Positions 1 through 6,643 of a stretch of 12,564 nucleotides of DNA are shown piece by piece (position 1 is the first letter of the stretch; each line of letters starts with the position of its first letter). The stretch spans positions 1 to 12,564 of the forward strand of contig DATGIQ010000242.1 in NCBI GenBank assembly GCA_035295665.1, given 5' to 3'. The notes beneath the pieces are model-generated. The model was not told the origin of the DNA and searched no databases. It saw only the letters and a list, made by a program, of their open reading frames with translations. The stretch is from DATGIQ01 sp035295665. Its GTDB lineage: Bacteria > Planctomycetota > Planctomycetia > Gemmatales > Gemmataceae. The translations under genes were made by a program, and so were the position numbers.

Positions 1-2679
1 GGCAAGGTCGAAACACTCGCTCTCACCATCCTTGCTTCCGCCGAATACTTCCAACTAAGTGGCAACACGAATGACGGCTTCCTGGCTGATTTGTACGAGG
101 ATCTTCTGTTGCGGCCGATCGATCCGCTTGGCCGTGCGGGCTGGAATCAAGTGCTGGCAAGTGGCGTAAGCCGTCTAACCGTCGCCACGCTGATTTTCAA
201 TGGCACGGAGAACCTCAACATACAGGTGAACCTCCAGTACGAAAAGCTCCTCCGGCGAGAGGCGGACACTGGAGGCTTAAGCTCCTTCGCCCAGGTGGAG
301 CGCCAAAGTGGCATCGATGCCGTGATTGCCGGCCTGGCAGGATCGGACGAATACTTCGCGTTGGCTCAGGGCACGCCCGTGCAGCTTCCGGGGACGACCC
401 CGACCTCTACCACGCTGGTTCCTTCGTTGGCCACGGTTGGTCTGAACCAGGCCGAAACCTTCACTGCACGGGTCAGCCCCACATCGGTAGGGCCCTTTAC
501 CGCATCCGGGACGGTCGTGTTCACCGATGGAAATACGACGCTCGCCACCGTGCCGCTCAGTTCTGGCAGAGCTTCCTTTACCACGACCATGCTCACAACC
601 GGTCAGCACACCGTCTCAGCAGCCTATAGCGGCGACGCCAACTTTGCCGCCAGCACCGCCTCGGCTTCCGTGAGTGTGAACCCAGTTTCGACCAGCGTCA
701 CGCTCACATCCTCGGCAGGAACTACAAGCCTGGGCCAGATGGTAACCTTTACGGCCGCCGTGAGCCCCAGTACGGCGGGTACGTTTACCGCTTCCGGAAC
801 CATTGCATTCCAGGACGGCAATGTGACATTGGCTGCTGTTCCTCTCAGCGGCGGCATGGCTATGTTTACCACCGCTGGGTTAGCCGCCGGCAGCCATACA
901 ATCAATGCCGTATACAGCGGCGACGCCAGTTTCACCATCGCCACGGGCACAGCCACGCAGATCGTGAACCCCTTGGCCACAACTACCATGTTGATCTCGT
1001 CGGCCTCGTCCGCCAATCCGAACCAGTCGGTGACCTTTACCGCTAGCGTTCAGCCGCACACGGGGGGACCGTTCAACGCAGCCGGTTCGGCGACATTTAC
1101 GGATGGCAGTTCGGTGTTGGGTACTGCGAACGTGAGCAATGGCGTGGCAGCCTTTACGACTTCGACTTTGTCGCCCGGAACCCATACGATCACGGCCACC
1201 TACAATGGCGATGGCAATTTCTTGTCGAGTAGCGACTCGGTACCGCAAACGATCAACCTGACCTCCAGGGTAGCTACCACGACCCAGGTGACTGCCGCAC
1301 CCAATCCTTCCAATCTCAATGAAGCGGTGACGTTTACGGCGACCGTGACCCCGCCCAGCTTTGGAGGATTGACTCTTTCGGGGACGGTTAGCTTCATGGA
1401 TGGCGCCACGCCGCTGGGTACGGTTGGCCTAAATGGCAACACCGCCACATTCATGACCGCGGCATTGATGCCCGGTGGCCATATGATTGTGGCCGACTAC
1501 AACGGCGATGCAAACTTCAACCCGAGTAGCGGGTTCCTCATTCAGACCGTCAACACGGTCACCACGTCAGTCACGCTCGCGTCATCGGTCAATCCAGTCG
1601 TATACGGCCAATTGCCCACGTTCACGGCCACCGTCAGCGTGTCGATGATGAACGCGGGAACCCCGACGGGGATGGTCGAATTCCTGGACGGCAACACGGG
1701 ACTCGGAACCGGAACCCTGCAAACGATCAATGGACAGAACGTAGCCAGCTTCACGCCGCCAATGGCGCCATCGGTGGGACAGCATTCGATCACGGCCGTT
1801 TACCTGGGAGATGCAACATTTGGCGCTAGCTCGCCATCACCAGCGCTCATCGAGACCGTCAATCAAGCCAGCACCTCCACAGCGGTTCTCTCGTCGCTGA
1901 ATCCTTCGCACTTTGGAGATTCGGTGAGCTTCACGGCCACGGTGAGCGTAACGGCCCCTGGAGCCGGCACGCCAAGCGGATCGGTTGTCTTCCAGGATAC
2001 CTTTGGCGGAGCCACGACCACGCTGGGGGGAGGAGCGGTTACTCTCCAGTTGATCAACGGTCAGTTTCAAGCGACGCTTGCAAACGTGACCACCCTTGCG
2101 TCCGGGTCGCATCAGATCCGGGCGGTCTATAGCGGCGATAACAACTTCGCGTCGAGTACTTCCGCGGCACTGACACAGACGGTTAACCAGAAGACGAATA
2201 CCACGACTACACTACAGACTTCGGCGAACCCTGTGGATCCGTCTACGGTAAATGGAATGGGCGTCGTCACCTTTCTCCGGACCGTCACGTTTACCGCAAC
2301 AGTCACCGCCGGGGCAACAGGCCAAGTTGTCTTTATGGATGGCATGAGCCAAATCGGCACCGTGACGCTCGGTTCCAATAGCAAGGCCTTGCTGACGCTG
2401 ACAACGAAGGACCAGAATCAATCCTCGGGAGCCGGCATTCTCAAATCAGGCCGGCATACGATTACTGCGCAGTATCTTGGGGATTCGAACTTCGCCCCCA
2501 GTCCCGTTTCCTCCTCGCTTAGTCAAGACGTACGGCTCCTGGATGAGGATGGGGATGATAACGTGGGGGCAAATGGCATGTTTGAAGATGTCAGCTTCGA
2601 TTTAGTCGCGCGCGGTCCAAACGGTGGACCGGAGAACCATGTCAGCGGGTTTCCGGAGAATTCGTCGGGGCTCTTTTGA
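1..2679 (+). CDS. Large surface/secreted protein with DUF4214 and seven Ig-like repeats (5' partial)
   Basis: The reading frame is open from base 1, so the start lies upstream; 892 residues are visible. The first 30 codons look like the end of a DUF4214 unit (motif SAEYF), followed by two more units: one containing LYEDLLLRPIDPLGRAGW and one containing YEKLLRREADTGGLSSF and ending SDEYF. Then come seven bacterial Ig-like repeats (Big_3-type), each with VTFTA near its start, a central F-x-D-G turn and a final Y-x-GD-x-x-F motif. The last ~48 residues are acidic (DEDGDD) and end without a transmembrane helix, LPxTG or PEP-CTERM signal. The composition, rich in Thr, Ser, Ala and Val and almost without Cys, suits an extracellular adhesin-like or matrix protein, but the function is inferred and the signal peptide is out of view. 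The next gene is 245 bases away beyond a terminator, so this gene probably ends its own transcript. Confidence 0.9.
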   Translation, partial: GKVETLALTILASAEYFQLSGNTNDGFLADLYEDLLLRPIDPLGRAGWNQVLASGVSRLTVATLIFNGTENLNIQVNLQYEKLLRREADTGGLSSFAQVERQSGIDAVIAGLAGSDEYFALAQGTPVQLPGTTPTSTTLVPSLATVGLNQAETFTARVSPTSVGPFTASGTVVFTDGNTTLATVPLSSGRASFTTTMLTTGQHTVSAAYSGDANFAASTASASVSVNPVSTSVTLTSSAGTTSLGQMVTFTAAVSPSTAGTFTASGTIAFQDGNVTLAAVPLSGGMAMFTTAGLAAGSHTINAVYSGDASFTIATGTATQIVNPLATTTMLISSASSANPNQSVTFTASVQPHTGGPFNAAGSATFTDGSSVLGTANVSNGVAAFTTSTLSPGTHTITATYNGDGNFLSSSDSVPQTINLTSRVATTTQVTAAPNPSNLNEAVTFTATVTPPSFGGLTLSGTVSFMDGATPLGTVGLNGNTATFMTAALMPGGHMIVADYNGDANFNPSSGFLIQTVNTVTTSVTLASSVNPVVYGQLPTFTATVSVSMMNAGTPTGMVEFLDGNTGLGTGTLQTINGQNVASFTPPMAPSVGQHSITAVYLGDATFGASSPSPALIETVNQASTSTAVLSSLNPSHFGDSVSFTATVSVTAPGAGTPSGSVVFQDTFGGATTTLGGGAVTLQLINGQFQATLANVTTLASGSHQIRAVYSGDNNFASSTSAALTQTVNQKTNTTTTLQTSANPVDPSTVNGMGVVTFLRTVTFTATVTAGATGQVVFMDGMSQIGTVTLGSNSKALLTLTTKDQNQSSGAGILKSGRHTITAQYLGDSNFAPSPVSSSLSQDVRLLDEDGDDNVGANGMFEDVSFDLVARGPNGGPENHVSGFPENSSGLF
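400..2532 (+). repeat. Array of seven Ig-like protein repeats
   Basis: Seven in-frame coding repeats lie at about 400-684, 685-972, 973-1260, 1261-1554, 1555-1863, 1864-2187 and 2188-2532. They are recognisable in protein (VTFTA, F-x-DG, HxI-x-A-x-Y-x-GD-x-x-F, then QTVN or similar), but their DNA has diverged, so the array is old rather than a recent tandem duplication. Spacing between successive Y-x-GD motifs is 96, 96, 99, 101, 109 and 115 residues, so the units lengthen toward the C-terminus, mainly through longer loops around the middle turn. Confidence 0.88.
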
Positions 2680-2705
2680 CAACTCTCGAACTGTAGCAGG
2701 TATGG

Positions 2706-2741
2706 ACCGCCTCTTGATCCATGGAGGCGGTTCGCTTTTTT
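2706..2741 (+). terminator. Intrinsic terminator after the Ig-repeat gene
   Basis: An 8-bp perfect stem, ACCGCCTC (2706-2713) with GAGGCGGT (2724-2731), encloses a 10-base loop and is followed by CGC and six T (2736-2741). It begins 27 bases after the stop codon at 2677-2679. Stem, spacing and T tract match a classic Rho-independent terminator. Confidence 0.88.
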
Positions 2742-2844
2742 GGCTCTGCTTCCTCCGTATTTTCCGCGTGCCATGCTTCCTTCCAGACTTCGCGCAGAGA
2801 ACTCCGAGGAAGCTGAGCGATTGAATCCAGCACCAAAAATGTGA

Positions 2845-2872
2845 TTGACATTTGGCCACGGCGCTTTACGCT
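2845..2872 (+). promoter_or_regulatory. Candidate promoter for the DUF1559 gene
   Basis: A perfect -35 hexamer TTGACA (2845-2850) is followed after 16 bases by TACGCT (2867-2872), which keeps only the most conserved -10 positions (TA...T). It lies 53 bases before the DUF1559 start and downstream of the terminator, where a promoter is expected. The weak -10 keeps confidence low. The rest of 2742-2924 contains no gene I can support. Confidence 0.35.
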
Positions 2873-2914
2873 GAAATGTTGAGTTCTTTCTCATATTCTC
2901 TTCCCCTCTTGGCC

Positions 2915-2921
2915 GGGGTGA
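2915..2921 (+). promoter_or_regulatory. Ribosome binding site for the DUF1559 gene
   Basis: GGGGTGA differs at one position from the ideal GAGGTGA and sits just before the ATG at 2925. It supports this start, which also places the pseudopilin leader at the expected distance from the N-terminus. Confidence 0.5.
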
Positions 2922-2924
2922 CCC

Positions 2925-3962
2925 ATGAACGCACTCTCTCACGTCGCCATTCGACGCAGGCGGGTTGGTTTCACACTCATCGAGCTGTTGGTTGTCATCG
3001 CCATCATTGCGGTCCTGATTGGGCTGCTCCTGCCGGCCGTCCAGAAAGTTCGTGAAGCCGCGAACCGCATGGCGTGCAGCAATAATCTCAAGCAAATCGG
3101 CTTGGCCATCCACAACTACCACGACGTGAACCGAACGTTTCCGGCCGGAAGCCTTTACAAGCAAACCACACCTGGCAAATACAACTATTACGACACCTGG
3201 ACCATCGCCTTGCTGCCGTTCCTGGAACAGGGCAACCTCTACTCGTCCTATGATCCCCTCGTCCCGAACGCGATTGCCGATAAGGATAGCCCCAAGATGG
3301 CTTTCTTGCGGCAAAGCCTGATGAAAGTCTACAACTGCCCTTCGGACTACAATCCGTTTGTGCCCGCCATTCCAGAGTCAGGGCCCGGTGGCGATACCGG
3401 TTTGGGGATACCGCTGTACATGCCGGGGAATTATCGCTGCGTGGCGGGGGCCGATTGGGGCGGCACGGACTGGGGCAAGGATCAGGACGGCAATAATGAG
3501 AACTGGGATGATGCGACGCAGATCCAAAACTGGCTCATGGCCCATTATTCCCAGGACCGGGGTGCCATGCACGCCGCCGGCGTTGCTGGGGCCCGGGCGG
3601 AGAGCATCGCCACCATCACCGATGGCACGTCAAATACGTTGCTGGTCGGCGAGTACGCGACCAAGACGCACCTCACCCGGCGGACGTTTTGGGCTTACGC
3701 CTACACCTCGTATAACGAATCGTGTGTCACGTATGCTCAGAGCCGGACGCTGATCCCTGATTTCGACTTGTGTAACAATACCGCGCCCGGCGGGTCGAAC
3801 CAGTGCAAGCGGGCCTGGGGCAGTTTCCACAGCGGCGGCATCATGAACTTCGTCATGTGCGACGGCTCCGTCCGGGGGATCTCTCCCAGTGTCGACATGA
3901 ACTTTGTCCTCCCCGCTCTGGCCACCATCGCCGGCCAGGAGGTAGTCCAGCTGGATCAATGA
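2925..3962 (+). CDS. DUF1559 protein with pseudopilin-type N-terminus
   Basis: A 345-residue member of the DUF1559 family, which is greatly expanded in planctomycetes. The N-terminus is a class III (prepilin) leader: basic residues RRRR at 10-13, cleavage site G15|F16 and Glu at mature position 5 (E20). A hydrophobic helix follows (about 16-37), then the family motif AVQKVREAANRMAC. The segment SNNLKQIGLAIHNYHD, the later ITDGTSNTLLVGE motif and the C-terminal F-H302...C-D313-G314-S motif are all typical. By family the protein should be processed by a prepilin peptidase and act in a type II secretion or pilus-like assembly, or as an envelope protein; the precise role of these paralogues is unknown. 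The His-to-DG spacing is ten residues here rather than the usual nine. A small lipoprotein gene follows 116 bases on in the same direction, a common planctomycete pairing. Confidence 0.94.
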   Translation: MNALSHVAIRRRRVGFTLIELLVVIAIIAVLIGLLLPAVQKVREAANRMACSNNLKQIGLAIHNYHDVNRTFPAGSLYKQTTPGKYNYYDTWTIALLPFLEQGNLYSSYDPLVPNAIADKDSPKMAFLRQSLMKVYNCPSDYNPFVPAIPESGPGGDTGLGIPLYMPGNYRCVAGADWGGTDWGKDQDGNNENWDDATQIQNWLMAHYSQDRGAMHAAGVAGARAESIATITDGTSNTLLVGEYATKTHLTRRTFWAYAYTSYNESCVTYAQSRTLIPDFDLCNNTAPGGSNQCKRAWGSFHSGGIMNFVMCDGSVRGISPSVDMNFVLPALATIAGQEVVQLDQ

Positions 3963-4030
3963 GCCGACTTCCTCTACAAGCTCTCCACGCTCCGGAGCTG
4001 GGATGGGTTCGGCCTGATGAGCCATTCCGC

Positions 4031-4047
4031 AATGAGCTGGGCTCGTT
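4031..4047 (+). other. Small hairpin between the DUF1559 and lipoprotein genes
   Basis: AATGAGC (4031-4037) can pair with GCTCGTT (4041-4047) around a 3-base loop, including one G-T pair, and the right arm runs into TTTT. It may be a weak terminator or attenuator between the two genes, or chance; the T tract partly belongs to the stem. The remainder of 3963-4078 shows nothing else clear. Confidence 0.25.
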
Positions 4048-4078
4048 TTCCATCGAGCCTCTTTGAGGATGTGTGATC

Positions 4079-4492
4079 ATGCGTTCGCTCGGCATCTTTT
4101 TGTTGCTCCTCTTACTGGTCGGCTGCGGCGGGGGGCCCTATCAAGTTGCTCCCGTTTCCGGCCGAGTGACGCTGAATGGCAAACCGCTTTCTAGTGCGTC
4201 CGTGACCTTCCAACCGATCGGTGAGGGGAAAATGAACCCGGGGCCTGGTTCCGGAGCATTCACCGATTCGGACGGCCGCTATACCCTCAAACTCACGGGC
4301 ACAGAAACCAGCGGTGCCGTCGTTGGCAAACACACGGTGATGATTCGGATCGTCCACGCCGAAAACACAGCCGACGATCGGCCGAAAAAGTTCAAACAGC
4401 TTCCCGACAAGTACAACCGCCGAACCAAGCTGGAATTTGAGGTTCCCGTCGGCGGCACCAATTCGGCGGACTTCCAGCTGACCTCGCCTTGA
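4079..4492 (+). CDS. Small lipoprotein with a carboxypeptidase-regulatory-like fold
   Basis: Taken from ATG 4079 this is 137 residues. The leader is a short basic start, a leucine run and the lipobox LVGC, placing the lipidated cysteine at residue 16 and predicting lipoprotein signal peptidase processing and anchoring in the envelope. The mature part holds PVSGRVTLNGKPLSSASVTF and a later FTDSDGRYTLKL segment, the usual pattern of a small beta-sandwich of the carboxypeptidase-regulatory-like (CarboxypepD_reg/transthyretin-like) kind; it ends in a beta-rich tail. A GTG at 4073 is also in frame; I prefer ATG 4079 because GAGG (4065-4068) precedes it at usable distance and the leader then begins directly with M-R-S. 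Such proteins often follow DUF1559 genes in planctomycetes, suggesting a shared envelope role, but no biochemical function is known to me. Confidence 0.82.
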   Translation: MRSLGIFLLLLLLVGCGGGPYQVAPVSGRVTLNGKPLSSASVTFQPIGEGKMNPGPGSGAFTDSDGRYTLKLTGTETSGAVVGKHTVMIRIVHAENTADDRPKKFKQLPDKYNRRTKLEFEVPVGGTNSADFQLTSP

Positions 4493-4532
4493 CCCGCGCA
4501 GCACACCCATCTCGGCTTCCACGTTCCGCCCT

Positions 4533-4541
4533 TGCTACAAT
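4533..4541 (+). promoter_or_regulatory. Extended -10 promoter of purD
   Basis: TGC followed by TACAAT (4536-4541) forms an extended -10 element (TGnTAnAAT), which can work without a good -35; none is evident 17 bases upstream. Transcription would begin near 4548, giving a leader of only about 24 bases that ends in the purD ribosome binding site. No riboswitch fits in so short a leader. Confidence 0.5.
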
Positions 4542-4558
4542 GAGGTCAGCAATGATGC

Positions 4559-4564
4559 AGGAGG
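4559..4564 (+). promoter_or_regulatory. Ribosome binding site of purD
   Basis: A perfect AGGAGG lies 7 bases before the ATG at 4572 and fixes the purD start. Confidence 0.85.
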
Positions 4565-4571
4565 CGAGCGT

Positions 4572-5882
4572 ATGAACGTACTGGTCATCGGCAAGGGCGG
4601 ACGCGAGCATGCTCTGGTTTGGAAGCTGGCTCAGTCGCCGCGGGTGGATTGTGTGTATTGTGCCCCCGGCAATGCCGGCACGGCGCTTGACGGCACAAAT
4701 GTCCCCATTGAAACGACCGATTTTGACCACTTGATTCGCTTCGCCAAAAAGGAAGAGATTGGCCTCACGGTGGTGGGCCCCGAAGAACCGCTTGCCCTGG
4801 GAATCGTAGATGCGTTCCAGGGAGAGCGCCTGCGGATCTTTGGTCCCAAACGGGAAGCAGCGCAAATCGAGGCCAGCAAAGTATTCGCCAAGCAACTCAT
4901 GCGGCTGGCCGATGTACCCACGTCGGAGTTTCGCGTCTGCGACCATCCCGATCCGGCCCGGCACTACATTGAAACGCGGGAATATCCGGTCGTTGTCAAG
5001 GCGGATGGTCTGACCGCGGGCAAAGGAGTCATGGTCTGTTCGAATACCGAAGAAGCCTTGGCAGCGATCAACCGGATCATGGTGCAGGAGGAGTTTGGCC
5101 GAGCCGCCGGCAGGCAAGTGGTCATCGAAAAGCGTCTGGAGGGGCAAGAGCTGAGCATCCTGGCCTTGATCTCCGGGCGCGGCATTTTGGTATTGCAGCC
5201 AACCCAGGACCACAAGGCTGCCTTCGACAATGACCAGGGCCCGAATACGGGCGGCATGGGCGCTTACAGCCCCACGCCGTTGGCCACGCCGGAGTTGTTG
5301 CAGGAGATCGAGTCAAGCATTTTGGTGCCTACCGTGCACGCCCTGAAGCGGAGCCGCCGCGCGTTTCGGGGAGTGCTTTACGCAGGGATCATGGTAACGA
5401 ACCAGGGGCCGCGCGTCCTTGAATTCAATTGCCGGTTTGGCGATCCGGAGACCCAGCCGCTGCTCCTTCGCTTGCGTACCGATCTCTTGGATTTATTGGA
5501 AGCGGTCGTTGACGATCGTTTCCAAGAGCTGCCGGAGGATGCCTTGGAATGGGACCCGCGCCCGGCGGTGTGCGTCGTGATGGCCAGCCAAGGCTATCCC
5601 GGAAACTACGTGAAGGGCCGGGTCATCACGGGTTTAGCCGAAGCAGCCAAATTGCCGGACGTGAAAGTCTTCCATGCCGGCACAAGACTGGAAAACGGGC
5701 TGTACGTCACCGACGGCGGCCGGGTGTTCGGCGTGACGGCCCTGGGCGATACCTTGTCGGATGCGAAGCGCAATGCGTATGAAGCGGTATCACGCATTCA
5801 TTTCCAGGGCGCATTTTACCGGTCCGACATCGCTGACAAGGCGCTGGTCCCCAGGACTGAAATTCCGACGCCGGAATTGTGA
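4572..5882 (+). CDS. purD: Phosphoribosylamine--glycine ligase (GAR synthetase)
   Basis: A 436-residue cytoplasmic enzyme of de novo purine synthesis, joining 5-phosphoribosylamine and glycine with ATP to form glycinamide ribonucleotide (step 2). The full GARS layout is visible: N-terminal nucleotide-fold motif GKGGREHAL (7-15), GPEEPL (69-74), the ATP-grasp lid KADGLTAGKGV (143-153), the DHKAAFDNDQGPNTGGMGAY segment (about 213-232) and the Mg/ATP-binding EFNCRFGDPETQ (284-295), then the C-terminal domain with the usual VMASQGYPG. Length matches the family (about 420-430) and nothing is missing. The start is supported by AGGAGG. An extended -10 promoter lies just upstream, so purD probably has its own transcript. 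It converges on purN, which performs the next step. Confidence 0.98.
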   Translation: MNVLVIGKGGREHALVWKLAQSPRVDCVYCAPGNAGTALDGTNVPIETTDFDHLIRFAKKEEIGLTVVGPEEPLALGIVDAFQGERLRIFGPKREAAQIEASKVFAKQLMRLADVPTSEFRVCDHPDPARHYIETREYPVVVKADGLTAGKGVMVCSNTEEALAAINRIMVQEEFGRAAGRQVVIEKRLEGQELSILALISGRGILVLQPTQDHKAAFDNDQGPNTGGMGAYSPTPLATPELLQEIESSILVPTVHALKRSRRAFRGVLYAGIMVTNQGPRVLEFNCRFGDPETQPLLLRLRTDLLDLLEAVVDDRFQELPEDALEWDPRPAVCVVMASQGYPGNYVKGRVITGLAEAAKLPDVKVFHAGTRLENGLYVTDGGRVFGVTALGDTLSDAKRNAYEAVSRIHFQGAFYRSDIADKALVPRTEIPTPEL

Positions 5883-5909
5883 TCCCTCCGTAAACCGATC
5901 GGACTCTTG
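5883..5909. other. Short gap between convergent purD and purN
   Basis: The 27 bases contain one 8-bp palindrome, CCGATCGG (5895-5902), but no hairpin with a T tract for either strand. Termination of the two converging transcripts is therefore not explained by a visible intrinsic terminator. Confidence 0.5.
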
Positions 5910-6536
5910 TTAGCTCCCGGTGATGCGAACCCTACGTCCTTCAAGCTGCAGCTTTCCCTCCGCAAACAAGCGGATTGCTGCCGGATAGACCTGACACTCC
6001 TCCGCAAAGACGCGGGCCGCCAACGTCTGCGGCGTGTCATCGTCAAGGACCGGTACCGCCCGTTGCAGGATGATGGGGCCGTGATCGTATTGATTATCGG
6101 CAAAATGGACAGTGCAGCCGCTCACCTTGACGCCATACTCGAGGGCCGCCTCATGGACGTGCTGGCCATAATAGTTCTTCCCACAGAAAGCAGGAATCAG
6201 TGACGGATGTATGTTCATCACCCGGCCGCGGAAATCCTCTGGGATGTGGATGAGCTGGAGGAAGCCAGCCAAACACACCAGGTCCACACGCGCATGCCGG
6301 CAACGGTCAAAAATGTCCTGGCTGAATTCTTCACGGGAGCCAAAGTCTTTTCGTTCGACCACGGCCGTCGATACGCTGGCTTGTTGCGCCCTCTGAAGCC
6401 CGAATGCGTCGCCGCGGTTTGAGACGACGAGCACGACCTTTGCCGACAATCGGCCGTCGGCGATATGGTCGAGAAGGTTTTGCAGCGTCGTACCACTGCC
6501 GCTAAGAAGGACGGCAAGTCGAAGTGATGGCTCCAT
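5910..6536 (-). CDS. purN: Phosphoribosylglycinamide formyltransferase (folate-dependent)
   Basis: A 208-residue cytoplasmic enzyme that transfers a formyl group from 10-formyltetrahydrofolate to glycinamide ribonucleotide (step 3), using the product of PurD. Visible motifs are the phosphate-binding loop LLSGSGTTLQ (10-19), SNRGDAFGL (39-47), LAGFL (89-93), NIHPSLIPAF (108-117) and SGCTVHF...YDHGPIILQ (139-158). The catalytic trio of the family is present as N108, H110 and D151. Length is typical of PurN (about 190-215). The ATG at 6536 has only a weak ribosome binding site (GAGA-like bases in the minus-strand leader), but the SGSGT loop falls at the expected distance from it. The gene is tail to tail with purD, 27 bases apart, and head to head with ileS, 107 bases apart. 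Confidence 0.97.
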   Translation of the reverse strand: MEPSLRLAVLLSGSGTTLQNLLDHIADGRLSAKVVLVVSNRGDAFGLQRAQQASVSTAVVERKDFGSREEFSQDIFDRCRHARVDLVCLAGFLQLIHIPEDFRGRVMNIHPSLIPAFCGKNYYGQHVHEAALEYGVKVSGCTVHFADNQYDHGPIILQRAVPVLDDDTPQTLAARVFAEECQVYPAAIRLFAEGKLQLEGRRVRITGS

Positions 6537-6601
6537 CTCTGATGATCACTTTCTCCCGATCGCCCTCGCTGAAAGCATCCCTGCCGCCGGAGTTCCTTCG
6601 T

Positions 6602-6610
6602 TGATAGAAT
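6602..6610 (+). promoter_or_regulatory. Extended -10 promoter of ileS
   Basis: TGA followed by TAGAAT (6605-6610) matches the same extended -10 pattern as at purD (TTGnTAnAAT); no clear -35 is seen. The predicted leader is about 27 bases, too short for a T-box or other large riboswitch. On the opposite strand, TATTCT (bases 6611 to 6606) overlaps this element and might serve purN. Confidence 0.48.
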
Positions 6611-6631
6611 AGGGTTTTCCGTCCGCACCGC

Positions 6632-6635
6632 GAGG
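6632..6635 (+). promoter_or_regulatory. Ribosome binding site of ileS
   Basis: GAGG lies 8 bases before ATG 6644. It is short but well placed and supports that start. Confidence 0.5.
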
Positions 6636-6643
6636 TCTCTTCC

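Noticed and set aside
400..2532. CRISPR or tandem DNA repeat
   Set aside because: The periodicity is in protein, at about 290-345 bases, with diverged DNA and no short identical repeats separated by spacers.
2748..2813. 8-bp inverted repeat GCTTCCTC / GAGGAAGC
   Set aside because: The arms are 50 bases apart with no supporting inner pairing; chance is a sufficient explanation.
2523..3314. Minus-strand open frame of 263 codons across the Ig-gene end and DUF1559 start
   Set aside because: It crosses a clear terminator and two well-supported plus-strand genes, and its translation has no recognisable domain.
4073..4081. GTG at 4073 as lipoprotein start
   Set aside because: It would be only 4 bases from GAGG and adds just two residues; ATG 4079 gives a normal lipoprotein leader.
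4392..5213. Minus-strand open frame of 273 codons opposite the lipoprotein end and purD
   Set aside because: It overlaps intact purD, including its ATP-grasp motifs, and looks like a shadow.
6611..6643. T-box riboswitch before ileS
   Set aside because: The probable promoter leaves only about 27 bases of leader, and no T-box-like bulge or terminator is present.
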